DNA from: Chloroflexota bacterium
GTDB taxonomy: Bacteria > Chloroflexota > Anaerolineae > UBA4142
Reading direction: 5' to 3'
DNA length: 64,000 nucleotides
Assembly: GCA_016208315.1 (NCBI GenBank)
Contig: JACQYF010000074.1
Span: forward strand, 30,549-94,548
Part shown: positions 1 to 9,135 of the stretch, piece by piece
Position numbering within the stretch: position 1 is the first letter of the stretch
How the letters are laid out: every line of letters begins with the position of its first letter
Notes under the pieces: generated by a model
The model's input: the letters and a program-made list of their open reading frames with translations, nothing else
Told to the model about the DNA's origin: nothing
Databases searched by the model: none
Made by a program: the position numbers and the translations under genes

Positions 1-1
1 C

Positions 2-1234
2 TCCGTCCCTGAAGAAGCGACGATGGCCTTCCAGTCGTCGGGACGCGTGGCCAAGGTTGCCGTCCAGGTCGGGGATAAAGTCAAAAAAGACCAATTGCTG
101 ATGCAGCTCGATACGGCGGATTTGCAACTTACGCTCAAGACCCAGCAAGCCAATCTCGCGAGCGCACAGGCGAATTACGATGCGAGCCAAGCCAACCTGC
201 AATTCGCGCTGAGGACCGCGCAGGCCAACCTCGCCAGCGCCAAGGCGAATCTCGATTCGGCCAAGGGCAAGAACGCGACCAACCTCGACCAATTGATCGT
301 CGCCAAGGCCGCGTTGGACAAAGCGACCGTCGCGCTGCAAACGGCGCAGGGCAACTATAACGCCGTCGCTTGGCGCGCCGATGTTGGCATGACGCAGCAA
401 GCCGCCACGCTTCAGACGGCGACTACCGATTACAATTCGGCTATGGCGAACTATCGGATTACGGCCGCCGGCATCAACGATACCGCGGTGCGAACCGCGC
501 AGGCGTCGGTAGACAATGCCCAGGTCTCACTCGACCAGGCGCAAAAAAACCTCGACACGACGGCGCGGACGTCACAAGCCTCGCTCGATAACGCCAAGGT
601 CGCGGTCGAACAGGCGCAGCGCAATCTCGATAAGGCGAGTCTCTCCGCTCCGTTCGATGGGCAAGTGGCCGCGGTCAACTTCAGCCCGGGCGATTCCGCC
701 GGGACGGGCACGGCCGTCACGATCGTGGATCTTTCCAACTTGCAAGTCAAGATGACGATTGCCGAAGTGGACATGGCCAAGATACAGGTCGGCCAAACCG
801 CGCAAATGGCGGTGGATGCGCTGCCGGGCAAAACCTACAACGCCAAGGTGATCGCGATCAGTCCGGTCGGCATGGTCACGCAGGGTGTGGTGAACTATAC
901 GGTTACCGTCGCCCTCACCAATGCGGATGCGTCCATACGACCGGGCATGACCGCGAATCTGGGCGTGGTGGTGGACCGTCGCGAAAATGTTTTGCTCATT
1001 CCGACGCGCGCCGTGCGGACGCAAGGCAATCAGAAGATCGTGACGGTATCGTTCAAGGGCCAGTCCATTCAGACGCCGGTCGGCACCGGTCTTTCGAACG
1101 AGACGATGATCGAGATCACCAACGGCCTGAATGAAGGCGACGAGGTCTTGCTGAACCAGACCAGTACCCAACAGCGCAACGCCGGCGCGCCCGTACCCGC
1201 CGGCCCCGGCGGCGTCATGTTCATGGGCCGATGA
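2..1234 (+). CDS. MacA/HlyD-like periplasmic adaptor of an ABC exporter (5' partial)
   Basis: This membrane-fusion adaptor should link the MacB-like ABC pump encoded directly downstream to the outside of the cell. The reading frame is already open at base 2, so the N-terminal anchor lies beyond the window edge. An internal ATG at 23 exists, but the preceding residues (SVPEEAT) continue the usual biotinyl-lipoyl strand, so I treat the gene as truncated. A lipoyl half-motif ([16 protein letters not shown]) is followed by a long Ala/Gln/Asn-rich coiled-coil hairpin, the second lipoyl half ([17 protein letters not shown]) and beta-barrel strands ending in a Gly/Pro-rich tail. The next gene starts 1 bp after its stop, which supports one operon. 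The family assignment is firm; the substrate is unknown. Confidence 0.9.
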   Translation, partial: SVPEEATMAFQSSGRVAKVAVQVGDKVKKDQLLMQLDTADLQLTLKTQQANLASAQANYDASQANLQFALRTAQANLASAKANLDSAKGKNATNLDQLIVAKAALDKATVALQTAQGNYNAVAWRADVGMTQQAATLQTATTDYNSAMANYRITAAGINDTAVRTAQASVDNAQVSLDQAQKNLDTTARTSQASLDNAKVAVEQAQRNLDKASLSAPFDGQVAAVNFSPGDSAGTGTAVTIVDLSNLQVKMTIAEVDMAKIQVGQTAQMAVDALPGKTYNAKVIAISPVGMVTQGVVNYTVTVALTNADASIRPGMTANLGVVVDRRENVLLIPTRAVRTQGNQKIVTVSFKGQSIQTPVGTGLSNETMIEITNGLNEGDEVLLNQTSTQQRNAGAPVPAGPGGVMFMGR

Positions 1235-1235
1235 G

Positions 1236-1907
1236 ATGCGTATGCCAACAGTCATCGAAATTGAAAACGTAAAAAAGATCTATAAAATGGGCGAGGTCGA
1301 AGTGCCCGCGTTGAACGGCGTCACCTTACAAGTGCAGCAAGGCGAAATGGTCGCCATCACCGGGCCGTCCGGCTCGGGCAAGTCCACGCTCATGAACATT
1401 ATCGGCTGCCTGGACACGCCGACGAGCGGCAAGTACACCTTGGACGGCGTGGAGGTCTCGAAACTGAACGACGACGAACTGGCCAGTATTCGGAACAAGA
1501 AAATCGGCTTTGTGTTCCAGACCTTTAACTTGCTCGCGCGCACGACCGCGCTCGACAACGTGGAACTGCCGATGGTTTACGCGGGCGCGCCCGACCGTCG
1601 CGAACGCGCGCTCGCCGCGCTGGACTCGGTGGGTTTGAAGGATCGCGTGCATCATCGCCCGAATGAGTTATCCGGCGGGCAGCAGCAACGCGTGGCGATC
1701 GCGCGGGCCCTCGTCAATAGTCCCAGCATCATCCTCGCCGACGAGCCGACCGGCAATCTCGATTCGAAATCGGGCGCGGAGATCATGGGTATTTTCAAAT
1801 CGCTCAATCGCGACAATCGGCTGACCGTGGTGCTCGTCACCCATGATCCGGCCATCGCCGCGCAAGCCCAACGCGTCATTCGGGTGCGGGACGGAGTGAT
1901 CGTATGA
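1236..1907 (+). CDS. MacB/LolD-type ABC transporter ATP-binding protein
   Basis: This ATPase energises the exporter formed with the adaptor before it and the permease after it. Walker A is GPSGSGKST, the signature is LSGGQQQR and Walker B is ILADEPTG followed by NLDSKSG. At 223 residues it is a single nucleotide-binding domain, normal for the LolD/MacB-N class. A second in-frame ATG at 1242 could be the true start, because neither has a strong ribosome-binding site. The stop codon overlaps the permease start (ATGA), so the two proteins are probably translationally coupled. Confidence 0.93.
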   Translation: MRMPTVIEIENVKKIYKMGEVEVPALNGVTLQVQQGEMVAITGPSGSGKSTLMNIIGCLDTPTSGKYTLDGVEVSKLNDDELASIRNKKIGFVFQTFNLLARTTALDNVELPMVYAGAPDRRERALAALDSVGLKDRVHHRPNELSGGQQQRVAIARALVNSPSIILADEPTGNLDSKSGAEIMGIFKSLNRDNRLTVVLVTHDPAIAAQAQRVIRVRDGVIV

Positions 1908-3139
1908 ACTTTATCGAAAGTGCGCGAATTGCGCTGCGGAGTCTCGCGGCGAACAAGATGCGTTCCGGCTTGACGATGCTGGGCATCATTATCGGCGTGA
2001 TGTCGGTGATCGCGATGTTGTCCATCGGCCAGGGCGCGCAAGCCGCGATCACCAGTCAGATTACGAGCATCGGCACCAACCTGCTGTACATCCGTCCCGG
2101 CGCCACCGATCAAGGCGGCGTCCGGACGGCCCAAGGTTCTGCGGCGACGTTGACGCTGGAAGACGCCGAGGCGCTCGAGGGCTTGCCCAACATCGTCGGC
2201 ATCGTTCCCCAAGTCGAGAGCTTTGGGCAGGTGGCTTACCTCGGCAACAACACCAACGCGCGAATCCTCGGCGTGACCCCGGCCTACGTGGATACGTTGA
2301 ATGCCAGCGTAGCTCAGGGCGAATTCGTTTCGGAGACGAACGTCACCGCGCGGTCGGCGGTGGTGGTGCTCGGCGCGCAGGTGGCTACCGACCTATTCGA
2401 TTCCGGCGATCCCGTGGATCAATCCATCCGGATCAACGGGCAAACGTTTCGCGTGATCGGCGTGATGACCGCCAAGGGCGGCACGGGTTTTATGAACCAG
2501 GACTCTCAGATCTACGTGCCGATCACCACCGCGATGAGTCGTTTGAATCGCGGCGGTCAATTCCGTGGGGGCAATTCCGTCTCGGTCATCAACGTCAAGA
2601 TCACCGATACCTCGCTCCAAGACGTCGTCATTCAGGACATTAGCGACGTTCTGCGCCAGCGACACCGCGTCCAGTTTCAAGACGATTTTCAAATTCAGAG
2701 CCAGCAAGATATTCTAAACACCGCGAACCAAATCACCGGCATTCTCACCCTCTTTCTCGGCGGCGTCGCGGCGATTTCGCTGGTCGTCGGCGGCATCGGG
2801 ATCATGAACATCATGCTCGTCTCGGTGACCGAGCGCACGCGCGAGATCGGCCTGCGGAAAGCGGTCGGCGCGCGCAAGCGCGACATTATGGCGCAATTTC
2901 TCGTGGAAGCCACTTTTCTGAGCATCTCGGGCGGCCTCATCGGCATTCTGTTCGGCGCGATCATCGCCCGCCTGATTTCCGGGATTCAAATGGGCGGGAG
3001 CACCCTCAACGCAATCGTGGGTATTGATTCGGTGCTGTTAGCCGTGATCTTCTCTGCGGGCGTCGGATTGTTCTTTGGCCTTTATCCCGCGAACCGCGCG
3101 GCCGGTTTGCACCCGATTGATGCGCTGCGGTACGAGTGA
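1904..3139 (+). CDS. MacB-type ABC transporter permease (MacB_PCD plus FtsX domain)
   Basis: This is the membrane subunit of the exporter. The N-terminus ([19 protein letters not shown]) carries the first membrane helix of MacB-like permeases. A large extracytoplasmic domain spans about residues 45-270, and three C-terminal FtsX helices follow from about residue 280, with the conserved [19 protein letters not shown] stretch between the first and second. The 411-residue length is typical. The gene overlaps the ATPase gene by 4 bp. Its TGA is followed at once by an AACGTAA-type heptad repeat. The exported substrate cannot be read from the sequence. Confidence 0.92.
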   Translation: MNFIESARIALRSLAANKMRSGLTMLGIIIGVMSVIAMLSIGQGAQAAITSQITSIGTNLLYIRPGATDQGGVRTAQGSAATLTLEDAEALEGLPNIVGIVPQVESFGQVAYLGNNTNARILGVTPAYVDTLNASVAQGEFVSETNVTARSAVVVLGAQVATDLFDSGDPVDQSIRINGQTFRVIGVMTAKGGTGFMNQDSQIYVPITTAMSRLNRGGQFRGGNSVSVINVKITDTSLQDVVIQDISDVLRQRHRVQFQDDFQIQSQQDILNTANQITGILTLFLGGVAAISLVVGGIGIMNIMLVSVTERTREIGLRKAVGARKRDIMAQFLVEATFLSISGGLIGILFGAIIARLISGIQMGGSTLNAIVGIDSVLLAVIFSAGVGLFFGLYPANRAAGLHPIDALRYE

Positions 3140-3140
3140 G

Positions 3141-3166
3141 ACGTAAAACGTGAAACGTAAAACGTA
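3141..3166 (+). repeat. Heptad repeat, AACGTAA/AACGTGA family
   Basis: Units of 7 bp built on AACGTRA begin two bases after the permease stop codon. The same family recurs at 9847-9913 and 38358-38418. Every unit carries TAA or TGA, so tandem copies place stops in successive frames. Confidence 0.8.
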
Positions 3167-3186
3167 GGCAAGTCCAAGAGGACAGG

Positions 3187-4614
3187 ATGAAACAGCTTAA
3201 AGGGTTGATTTTACTGGCTATTTTGTTTACTGCGATTGTTGTCCCAACTGTTTTCGCCGATGCGCCGACTGGGACGGGGCCGCAGGATCCATTTTATGCG
3301 ACCGGCCAGTGGCAAACGGTCGCGCCGAATGCGACTGGCTGGTATTATTTCGACTACCCCGGTGACCGGTCCAAAGTGGAAGTGGACCTCGACGCGAACG
3401 GCAATCGCAACGTTCAGCTCTTGATCCTGACTCCGGAACAGGCCAGGGCCTACGTCCAGGATCCGACGACCAAGCCCGTCGGCAACGGAACAATTCCCGG
3501 CGCGAATACACAAGCGAGCAATCACGATCTGGTCTGGCTTGGCGGCTTTAACTTCGGCGGCCGGTTTTTCGCGGTCGTCGTCAACCGAGATGCGAGTCCC
3601 GTTCCGGTGCGCGTCACGATTAGCGGTTCAAACGTGCTCTTCGCGCCGACTCCGACGCCGACGGTGAATCCGCTCTTATTGCTGCCAAATCCTTTTGCCA
3701 CGCGCGTTCCGACCGGCACCATTCAAGGCAAACTGGTCTTCCAAGACGCGAGCGGCGGCAACATCTTTACCGTGAACGGCGACGGCTCGCAATTAACGCG
3801 AGTCACGTACGGGTTGGATCCGAATTGGTCGCCGGATGGCAAGCAAATCATCTTTTCGCGCTGGAATCAGCCCGCCGGTCTCTTTCTCGTCAACGTCGGA
3901 GATCCCCTTCAGGGGGCGGACGGTACGAACGAGCAGGCGCTGTTCGGTTCGGAGAAACTGATTTCACCCCAGTGGAGTTCGGATGGAACCAAGATCGCCT
4001 TTGCGCGGCAATGGGGCGGCTCGACGGATGATACCCAGTTCTGCTTCCGCGGAGCATGCTTCACCTTCGCCGCCAATCCTCACTGGAAAATCGGCGTCGT
4101 GAATGCGAGCGGCAGCAACCTGCTCCAGCCCCCGTGCTCGAACTATTGCTTCTCACCCACCTGGGCCGGCGATAACCGCACGCTGGCCTACGCGGACGCA
4201 ACCTTTGGCATCTTGACGACAGACACGACGCCCAACAGCGGGCCCGCGTCGAATTTGTTCACGCAAAATCCCGCGGTGCAGTCAACCGTCTACAGCCCCG
4301 ATGGCAGTAAAATCGCCTTTATGGTTAGGCAGGCCGACCATTGGGAAATCAACTGGATAAACGCCGATGGCGCCAACGTCACGGCGGTCACATTCGCGGA
4401 TCCATTGTCCTTCCAGGTCGTCAACAACGTCGCGCCGGCGTGGTCTCCGGACGGTAAGCAAATCTTGTTCCTCTCGGACCGCAATGGCAAGTGGGAATTT
4501 TTCGTCGTCAATCTGGACGGTACCGGCTTGACGCAAGTGCTCAAGAATGTGACCGACGCGAATCCGATCCGCTACAACTTTTCAAATGAGCGCGTGGTGG
4601 ACTGGACGAGGTGA
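3187..4614 (+). CDS. Secreted TolB-like beta-propeller (PD40) protein
   Basis: This is a probable extracytoplasmic protein of unknown role. A cleavable-looking signal peptide covers residues 1-25 (hydrophobic run ending VFADAP). Residues 30-150 form a beta-rich domain, then a short Pro/Thr linker (PTPTPTVNP) leads into several PD40/WD40-like blades, recognised by repeats such as PNWSPDGKQIIFSRW and PAWSPDGKQILFLSDRNGKW. Such blades occur in TolB and in DPP-type propellers, but no peptidase domain is present. It follows the exporter by 47 bp with a heptad repeat between, so co-transcription is possible but unproven. A 27-bp palindrome starts directly after its TGA. Confidence 0.85.
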   Translation: MKQLKGLILLAILFTAIVVPTVFADAPTGTGPQDPFYATGQWQTVAPNATGWYYFDYPGDRSKVEVDLDANGNRNVQLLILTPEQARAYVQDPTTKPVGNGTIPGANTQASNHDLVWLGGFNFGGRFFAVVVNRDASPVPVRVTISGSNVLFAPTPTPTVNPLLLLPNPFATRVPTGTIQGKLVFQDASGGNIFTVNGDGSQLTRVTYGLDPNWSPDGKQIIFSRWNQPAGLFLVNVGDPLQGADGTNEQALFGSEKLISPQWSSDGTKIAFARQWGGSTDDTQFCFRGACFTFAANPHWKIGVVNASGSNLLQPPCSNYCFSPTWAGDNRTLAYADATFGILTTDTTPNSGPASNLFTQNPAVQSTVYSPDGSKIAFMVRQADHWEINWINADGANVTAVTFADPLSFQVVNNVAPAWSPDGKQILFLSDRNGKWEFFVVNLDGTGLTQVLKNVTDANPIRYNFSNERVVDWTR

Positions 4615-4641
4615 GTAGGCCAAGATGGCATCTTGGCCTAC
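4615..4641 (+). repeat. 27-bp GTAGG...CCTAC palindrome
   Basis: Two 13-bp arms (GTAGGCCAAGATG and its reverse complement) are separated by one base. The element begins directly after the preceding stop codon and contains the start codon of the next small gene. Palindromes with the same 13+1+13 plan lie at 18849-18875 and 40905-40931. Confidence 0.8.
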
Positions 4642-4843
4642 GCTCAGACATTGGCGATCGCTGATTGTCCGGGTCGTTGTCGCGACCGGCGTGGCGTGGA
4701 TGCTTGCCACTGCGCCGCTGCCGCTGGTGCCGTCGCACGTGTGGGTGGCTTATGTCCAAGTACCGCTTGTCGTGTTTGTGTTAATCTGTTACATCGGCAA
4801 GTTGCTGATAGATACATTTTACTATGACCATTACAAACCCTAA
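4625..4843 (+). CDS. Small two-helix membrane protein
   Basis: This 72-residue protein has two hydrophobic segments (about residues 13-33 and 42-62) joined by a short Pro-rich loop and ends in a Tyr/His-rich tail. I do not recognise a family. The hydrophobic pattern and its place between two envelope genes favour a real gene, but the proposed ATG lies inside a palindromic repeat and has no convincing ribosome-binding site, and the first residues (MASWPTLRHW) are partly repeat-encoded. The true start may therefore be further in. Confidence 0.5.
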   Translation: MASWPTLRHWRSLIVRVVVATGVAWMLATAPLPLVPSHVWVAYVQVPLVVFVLICYIGKLLIDTFYYDHYKP

Positions 4844-4859
4844 GGGAGGATACATCAGA

Positions 4860-5297
4860 ATGAAAACCGTGCTCGTCGCAGGTATCGTCGTCGTGCTCTT
4901 GGTCGCGGTCGGCGTGGGGGCCTTCTTGGCCGGATCGAATTACGGACAGGCGCAAGCTCAAAATATTCGCGCCGAATTCTTTACGAGCCGCCAGCAAGCG
5001 CAAGGCGGCGCCATTCAGCCCGGTCAGGGTGGTGGGCCGGCGATGGCCGGCATGCAAGGCCAGTTTGGGCGTGGCTTGATTGGAACCGTCAAGAGCGTAG
5101 ACGGAAACAAAATTCAACTCACCCAGCGCGATGGCAGCGTCGTCACCGTCACCATGGATTCACAGACCCAGATTCAAAAGACCATGGCCGGCGCCGCCGC
5201 GGATATCAAGACGGGTGAAAACATCACCGTCTTGAGCGACCAGACGGGCAGCGACGTCACCGCCCGGACGATTCAAATTCGCGCCGCCGGACAATAG
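4860..5297 (+). CDS. Membrane-anchored DUF5666-like protein
   Basis: This 145-residue protein has an N-terminal membrane anchor (residues 2-26), a Gln/Gly-rich linker and a C-terminal beta domain of the DUF5666 type (GTVKSVDGNKIQLTQRDGS, then TQIQKT and ARTIQIRAAG). Domains of this kind are extracytoplasmic and of unknown function. The ATG at 4860 is preferred over an upstream in-frame ATG at 4824 because it has a good GGGAGG ribosome-binding site and starts directly at the membrane helix. An intrinsic terminator follows about 30 bp after the stop. Confidence 0.75.
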   Translation: MKTVLVAGIVVVLLVAVGVGAFLAGSNYGQAQAQNIRAEFFTSRQQAQGGAIQPGQGGGPAMAGMQGQFGRGLIGTVKSVDGNKIQLTQRDGSVVTVTMDSQTQIQKTMAGAAADIKTGENITVLSDQTGSDVTARTIQIRAAGQ

Positions 5298-5325
5298 CGG
5301 CCTGCGGCGATCCCCAGCGTCTACC

Positions 5326-5361
5326 AGTGCGACGCACCTTACCGGCGCGTCGCACTTTTTT
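5326..5361 (+). terminator. Intrinsic terminator
   Basis: A 10-bp perfect stem (AGTGCGACGC pairing with GCGTCGCACT) is followed by a run of six T. It closes the first transcription unit and separates it from the amino-acid transport region. Confidence 0.85.
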
Positions 5362-5441
5362 CGCGCCCATTGACTTTTCAACACAATCCGCATATCCTTT
5401 GCTTGAATCTTGGCGGGGAGTACCCTGGTCCTACGTGAGAA

Positions 5442-5470
5442 TTGACACCATTTAGCATCTCTGATATACT
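5442..5470 (+). promoter_or_regulatory. Sigma-70-type promoter for the polar amino acid binding protein
   Basis: TTGACA at 5442-5447 and TATACT at 5465-5470 are separated by exactly 17 bp. It is placed to transcribe the binding-protein gene at 5583 through a leader of roughly 105 bases. Confidence 0.85.
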
Positions 5471-5582
5471 CCGCCCGATTCAGTCGCCCCACAAGGAGGT
5501 GAATCGAGACAAGTAATTGCGACTTATTGGCTCGCGTTCCATTGCAGACATCATCATGTGAGGTTAGAAGAGGAGAAGCAAG
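5471..5582 (+). promoter_or_regulatory. Long 5' leader with an orphan AAGGAGGTGA
   Basis: The untranslated leader contains TTCAGTC (5479) and AAGGAGGTGA (5493-5502). The latter matches the anti-Shine-Dalgarno consensus but has no usable start codon behind it. The gene's own ribosome-binding site (AGGAGAAG) lies just before the ATG. The leader of the LivJ-like gene (11920-12196) has the same ordered blocks, which suggests a shared cis-acting RNA element. That role is inference. Confidence 0.45.
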
Positions 5583-6455
5583 ATGAAACACACTGTCGTG
5601 TTGGGTGCTCTGCTCTTACTTGCGCTGATTGCAACGGCCTGCGCACCCGCTGCTACACCTACCCCCGTTCCACCACCAGCCACGGCTGTTCCAGCCACCA
5701 AGGCGCCCCTCGCGCCAACCGCCGCTCCTACCGCGGCCCCAGCGGCTGCGCTGCCTGATCTCAAAGGCCGCGCGCTCAAAGTTGGCAGCGATACCACATA
5801 TCCGCCTTTTGAATTCGTCAACAAGACGAACGAGGTCGTCGGCTTTGACGTAGACGTGGTCAACGAAATCTGCAAACTCGTCAACTGCAAGGCAACCTTC
5901 ATCACCACCGGCTTCGACACCATTTTCGTCGCGCTGTCCCAAAAGCAGTTCGACATGGTCGCGTCGGGAGTCACTATTACAGAGGAGCGCAAAAAGACGG
6001 TGGACTTTGGCGCACCGTATTTACACTATGAGGAAGTGCTTTTGGTGCGCGCGGACGAGAACCGAATTGCGGGCGCGGAGGATTTGAAGAGCGGCAAGTA
6101 CATCGTCGGCGTTCAAACCGGCACCAGTAACGAGGAGACGGCCAAAACGCTCGTGCCGGACGAAAAGAAACAACTCAAGCGCTTTGACACTTTCGACCAA
6201 GCCATTGCCGCGTTGATCGGCAAAGACGTGGATGTCGTCGAGATTGACAAACCCGCGGCCGATGGCTATATGGCGCAGAATGCCGGCAAAATGAAGGTCA
6301 CCGGCAAGGGCCTGGTTAGCGCCGACCTGGGATTTGCGTTCCAAAAGGGCGATAAGACGCTCATAGATGCCTTCAATGCCGGGATAAAGACGATCCAGAC
6401 GAACGGCACCTTCGACAAATCGTACAAAAAGTGGTTTGTGGATTACAAACCCTAA
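5583..6455 (+). CDS. Amino acid ABC transporter substrate-binding lipoprotein (family 3)
   Basis: This extracytoplasmic receptor delivers polar amino acids to the permease encoded next. The N-terminus is a lipoprotein signal (hydrophobic residues 4-19, Cys near 20) followed by an Ala/Pro/Thr spacer to about residue 58. The SBP_bac_3 fold follows: LKVGSDTTYPPFEFVN, then DVDVVNEICK, then FDMVASGVTITEERKKTVDF, and a C-terminal segment ending WFVDYKP. The 290-residue length fits the family plus the spacer. A perfect-spacing promoter and long leader lie upstream. No dedicated HisP-type ATPase gene is seen nearby. Confidence 0.92.
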   Translation: MKHTVVLGALLLLALIATACAPAATPTPVPPPATAVPATKAPLAPTAAPTAAPAAALPDLKGRALKVGSDTTYPPFEFVNKTNEVVGFDVDVVNEICKLVNCKATFITTGFDTIFVALSQKQFDMVASGVTITEERKKTVDFGAPYLHYEEVLLVRADENRIAGAEDLKSGKYIVGVQTGTSNEETAKTLVPDEKKQLKRFDTFDQAIAALIGKDVDVVEIDKPAADGYMAQNAGKMKVTGKGLVSADLGFAFQKGDKTLIDAFNAGIKTIQTNGTFDKSYKKWFVDYKP

Positions 6456-6462
6456 TCGGCAG

Positions 6463-6488
6463 GTGGAGCCACGACGAGGTGGCTCCAC
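6463..6488 (+). repeat. Intercistronic hairpin after the binding-protein gene
   Basis: Arms GTGGAGCCAC and GTGGCTCCAC pair perfectly around a 6-base loop. There is no T-run, so it is more likely an mRNA-stabilising or attenuating hairpin between binding protein and permease than a full terminator. Confidence 0.6.
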
Positions 6489-6515
6489 GTTAACGACCGC
6501 TCTCAGGCAAGTCCC

Positions 6516-7364
6516 ATGGCGATTCATATTGACCAGCCGCCACCCGTGCAAGGAGGCCGACTACTTCCTATCCCGCGCAATATTCCGTGGTGGATAATTG
6601 TCCTCGCCATCGGCGGATTGCTGGTTCTCTTGTTCATTACCACATCTGCGTCTTATCAGGAGACCTTTGCTTTTCTCTGGGGCGGCGTCGTTCGCACCCT
6701 CCAGCTGACGCTCGTCGCGTATGCCCTGGCGCTGGTCTTTGGGTTGATCGGCGGTTTGGGACGAGTCTCCAAGAACGCCATCATTTATACGCTGGCCACC
6801 TTGTACGTCGAAATTATCCGCGGGGTTCCGCTGCTCGTCGTGTTGATTTACATCGCCTTTGTGCTCGCGCCCCAGGCCTCGACCGCCATCGCGGCGGCTG
6901 CCAGCGCGCTCAATGCGCCCTTCCTTGAAAGCGCCGCGACCATCTTTCGCGATGATTTCATGCGCGGCGTCTTGGGACTCGCCATCGGGTACGGCGCGTA
7001 CCTATCCGAAGTTTATCGCGCCGGGATCGAATCCATCGCGCGCGGGCAAATGGAAGCGGCGCGCAGCTTGGGGATGACGTATTGGCAAGCGTTGCGGCAC
7101 GTCATTCTCCCCCAAGCCATTCGCACGATCCTCCCGCCGCTGGGAAATGACTTTATCGCGATGCTTAAAGACTCGTCGCTCGTGTCCGCCATCGGCGCGC
7201 TGCCGGTCAACGCCGAACTGACCCTGCGCGGGCGGATGTACTCGGCGAGCACGTTCAAGTCGTTCGAAACCTGGAATTCGGTGGCGCTGCTCTATTTGAT
7301 CATGAGTCTGGGTCTTTCGGTGTTTGTGCGTTACGTCGAGAAACGCTGGTCCATACCCAAGTAA
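6516..7364 (+). CDS. Amino acid ABC transporter permease (HisMQ family)
   Basis: This membrane subunit for polar amino acid uptake pairs with the binding protein 60 bp upstream. It shows the family's helices and the EAA loop (ARSLGMTYWQALRHVILPQA), which contacts the ATPase, followed by LPPLGNDFIAMLKDSSL. The length of 282 residues is usual, with a slightly extended hydrophilic N-terminus. In typical operons the next gene encodes the ATPase; here it is a nucleotidyltransferase-HepT fusion that starts 2 bp after the stop. Confidence 0.92.
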   Translation: MAIHIDQPPPVQGGRLLPIPRNIPWWIIVLAIGGLLVLLFITTSASYQETFAFLWGGVVRTLQLTLVAYALALVFGLIGGLGRVSKNAIIYTLATLYVEIIRGVPLLVVLIYIAFVLAPQASTAIAAAASALNAPFLESAATIFRDDFMRGVLGLAIGYGAYLSEVYRAGIESIARGQMEAARSLGMTYWQALRHVILPQAIRTILPPLGNDFIAMLKDSSLVSAIGALPVNAELTLRGRMYSASTFKSFETWNSVALLYLIMSLGLSVFVRYVEKRWSIPK

Positions 7365-7365
7365 G

Positions 7366-8184
7366 ATGAAACTTCCCACGCGAGAAATCACGCCCACATT
7401 GGCGACCGCGCCGCCGATGTCGCGAGCTGAGGCATTGGCTGTGGCGGAACGCTGCATCGAGTTGTTAAGAACGCGCTTTGGCGCGCGGCGTGTGATCGTT
7501 TTTGGCTCCGCCGCCGGTCAAGGTCCCTGGCACGCGGGTTCCGATCTGGACCTGGCCGTGGAATGCATTCGACCGGCTGAGTTCCTGGACGCCTATGGCG
7601 CGGTGCAAGATCTCGCCCCGCCAAACTTGAAGGTAGACCTGGTGGAACTGGAAACGGCGTACCCTGAAATGCGCGCGCGCATCTTGCGGGAGGTTGCAGT
7701 GCCTGACGATCCCATTCTCGCCCTCCAAGGTCTCGTCGCCGACGAATTAACAACCTTGGAACGCATCTCCGCGAAGATGAACGAACTCACCGGGGAGATG
7801 CATGATCCTCCCACCTGGGTTGAAATGAGCGCGATGGGTCGCCTCATCCACGACTTTTATCGCGGCGCAGAAAGCCTGCTTAGCCGTATCGCGGTTCAAT
7901 TCGACGGCAGTGTATCGGCGACGCCGCACTGGCACAGCGAACTTGTAGCGCAAATGGGCCGAGCCCAGCCCGGAAAACGCCCAGCCGTCATTGACAAACG
8001 GCTCCTGGCACGGCTGGACGAGTATCGCAAGTTGTTCCATTTCTTCCGCAACGCGTATGGGGCCGAACTGGAATGGGATCGCTTGCAGAAACATGTCGTG
8101 CAAATGAGTGAAACGCTCGACATGTTGCGGGCCCAATTGGATCAATTCTTCGTCGCAGTACAACCCAAAGAGGAACGATCATAA
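7366..8184 (+). CDS. Nucleotidyltransferase-HepT-like fusion protein
   Basis: One polypeptide joins the two halves of an MNT-HEPN toxin-antitoxin module. Residues 20-110 form a minimal nucleotidyltransferase domain with a GS...SDLDL active-site pattern and a later VDLVE acidic strand. Residues 140-270 are helical and HepT-like, with the RKLFHFFRNAY stretch. In two-gene systems MNT proteins AMPylate and silence HEPN ribonucleases; whether this fused form has either activity is unknown. The ATG at 7366 is chosen because it follows the permease stop by one base and avoids overlap; an upstream TTG at 7324 is in frame. It sits where a transporter ATPase would be expected. Confidence 0.75.
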   Translation: MKLPTREITPTLATAPPMSRAEALAVAERCIELLRTRFGARRVIVFGSAAGQGPWHAGSDLDLAVECIRPAEFLDAYGAVQDLAPPNLKVDLVELETAYPEMRARILREVAVPDDPILALQGLVADELTTLERISAKMNELTGEMHDPPTWVEMSAMGRLIHDFYRGAESLLSRIAVQFDGSVSATPHWHSELVAQMGRAQPGKRPAVIDKRLLARLDEYRKLFHFFRNAYGAELEWDRLQKHVVQMSETLDMLRAQLDQFFVAVQPKEERS

Positions 8185-8260
8185 AAAGTCCAAAGTGTCA
8201 AAGTGCCTAAAGTGTAAAGTCAACTTTAGACACTTGCCACTTCCAACTTCGCACTTGGGA
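8185..8260 (+). repeat. Heptad repeat, AAAGTGN family with inverted arm
   Basis: AAAGTGT-type units run up to about 8222 and are followed by the complementary arm (ACACTTT-type units), so the region can fold back on itself. It fills the gap between the fusion gene and livG. Confidence 0.75.
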
Positions 8261-8266
8261 GACCCT

Positions 8267-9046
8267 ATGGCATTATTAGAGGCGCGCCAAGTCACAAAGC
8301 GCTTCGGCGGCTTGGTCGCAGTAGACAAGGTTGATTTCGCCATCGAACCGGGGATGATCGCCAGTTTGATCGGACCGAACGGCGCGGGCAAGACCACATT
8401 CTTCAATTGCATTACCGGCTTTTACCGGCCTGAAGAAGGCGAAATCCTCTTCGACGGCGTGAATATTGCCGGACTGCGCCCGGACCTCATCACGGCCGCC
8501 CGGATCGCGCGCACCTTTCAGAATATCCGCCTCTTTTCGAACATGACCGCGCTCGAGAACGTGATGGTGGGCGAGCACCCGCGGATGAAGGCGGGCCTGC
8601 TTGGGGCGATACTGCACGATCCCGCGACGCGTGCGGAGGAAAAGCGCGTCGCCAAGCGCGCGCGCGAGCTGCTGGAATTTGTGGGCCTGCGCGGCCGCGA
8701 CGACCAGCTAGCCAAGAACTTGTCTTACGGCGACCAACGCCGGCTGGAAATCGCCCGCGCGCTCGCCACCGAGCCCAAGCTGCTGCTCCTGGACGAGCCG
8801 ACCGCGGGCATGAACCCCGGCGAAACCTCCGCCATGGTGGGCTTTATTCGCCGCCTCCGGGACGAACTGGGCCTGACCATTCTCCTGATCGAACACCAAA
8901 TGAAAGTGGTCATGACGATTTCGGATCGCGTGAGTGTGCTCGACTTTGGCGTCAAGATCTCGGAGGGCACTCCCGGCGAAGTGCAAAAGAATCCGCGCGT
9001 GCGTGAAGCGTATCTCGGAAAAGAGTACGGTCAAGAAGCCGCATAA
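8267..9046 (+). CDS. livG: Branched-chain amino acid ABC transporter ATPase LivG
   Basis: This is one of the two ATPases of the LivJHMGF uptake system. Walker A is GPNGAGKTT, the signature is LSYGDQRRLEIARAL, Walker B is LLLLDEPTAGMNP, and the switch His lies in LLIEHQMKVVM. The C-terminus GTPGEVQKNPRVREAYLG is diagnostic of LivG. The ATG at 8267 is chosen because it begins the conserved ALLEARQVTKRFGG strand; in-frame codons upstream fall in the heptad repeat. LivF follows 89 bp later. Confidence 0.94.
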   Translation: MALLEARQVTKRFGGLVAVDKVDFAIEPGMIASLIGPNGAGKTTFFNCITGFYRPEEGEILFDGVNIAGLRPDLITAARIARTFQNIRLFSNMTALENVMVGEHPRMKAGLLGAILHDPATRAEEKRVAKRARELLEFVGLRGRDDQLAKNLSYGDQRRLEIARALATEPKLLLLDEPTAGMNPGETSAMVGFIRRLRDELGLTILLIEHQMKVVMTISDRVSVLDFGVKISEGTPGEVQKNPRVREAYLGKEYGQEAA

Positions 9047-9059
9047 CCCCTCACCAAGC

Positions 9060-9110
9060 ACCAATTACTAATTACCAATTGTCGGGAGAAAAGTCGTAAT
9101 TAGTAATTGC
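9060..9110 (+). repeat. Heptad repeat, ATTACTA/TAATTAC family with inverted arm
   Basis: Units such as ATTACTA, ATTACCA and, on the other arm, TAATTAG and TAATTGC flank a short loop. It occupies the livG-livF spacer. Confidence 0.7.
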
Positions 9111-9135
9111 CAAGAGGAACTGGAGACTGGCATAT

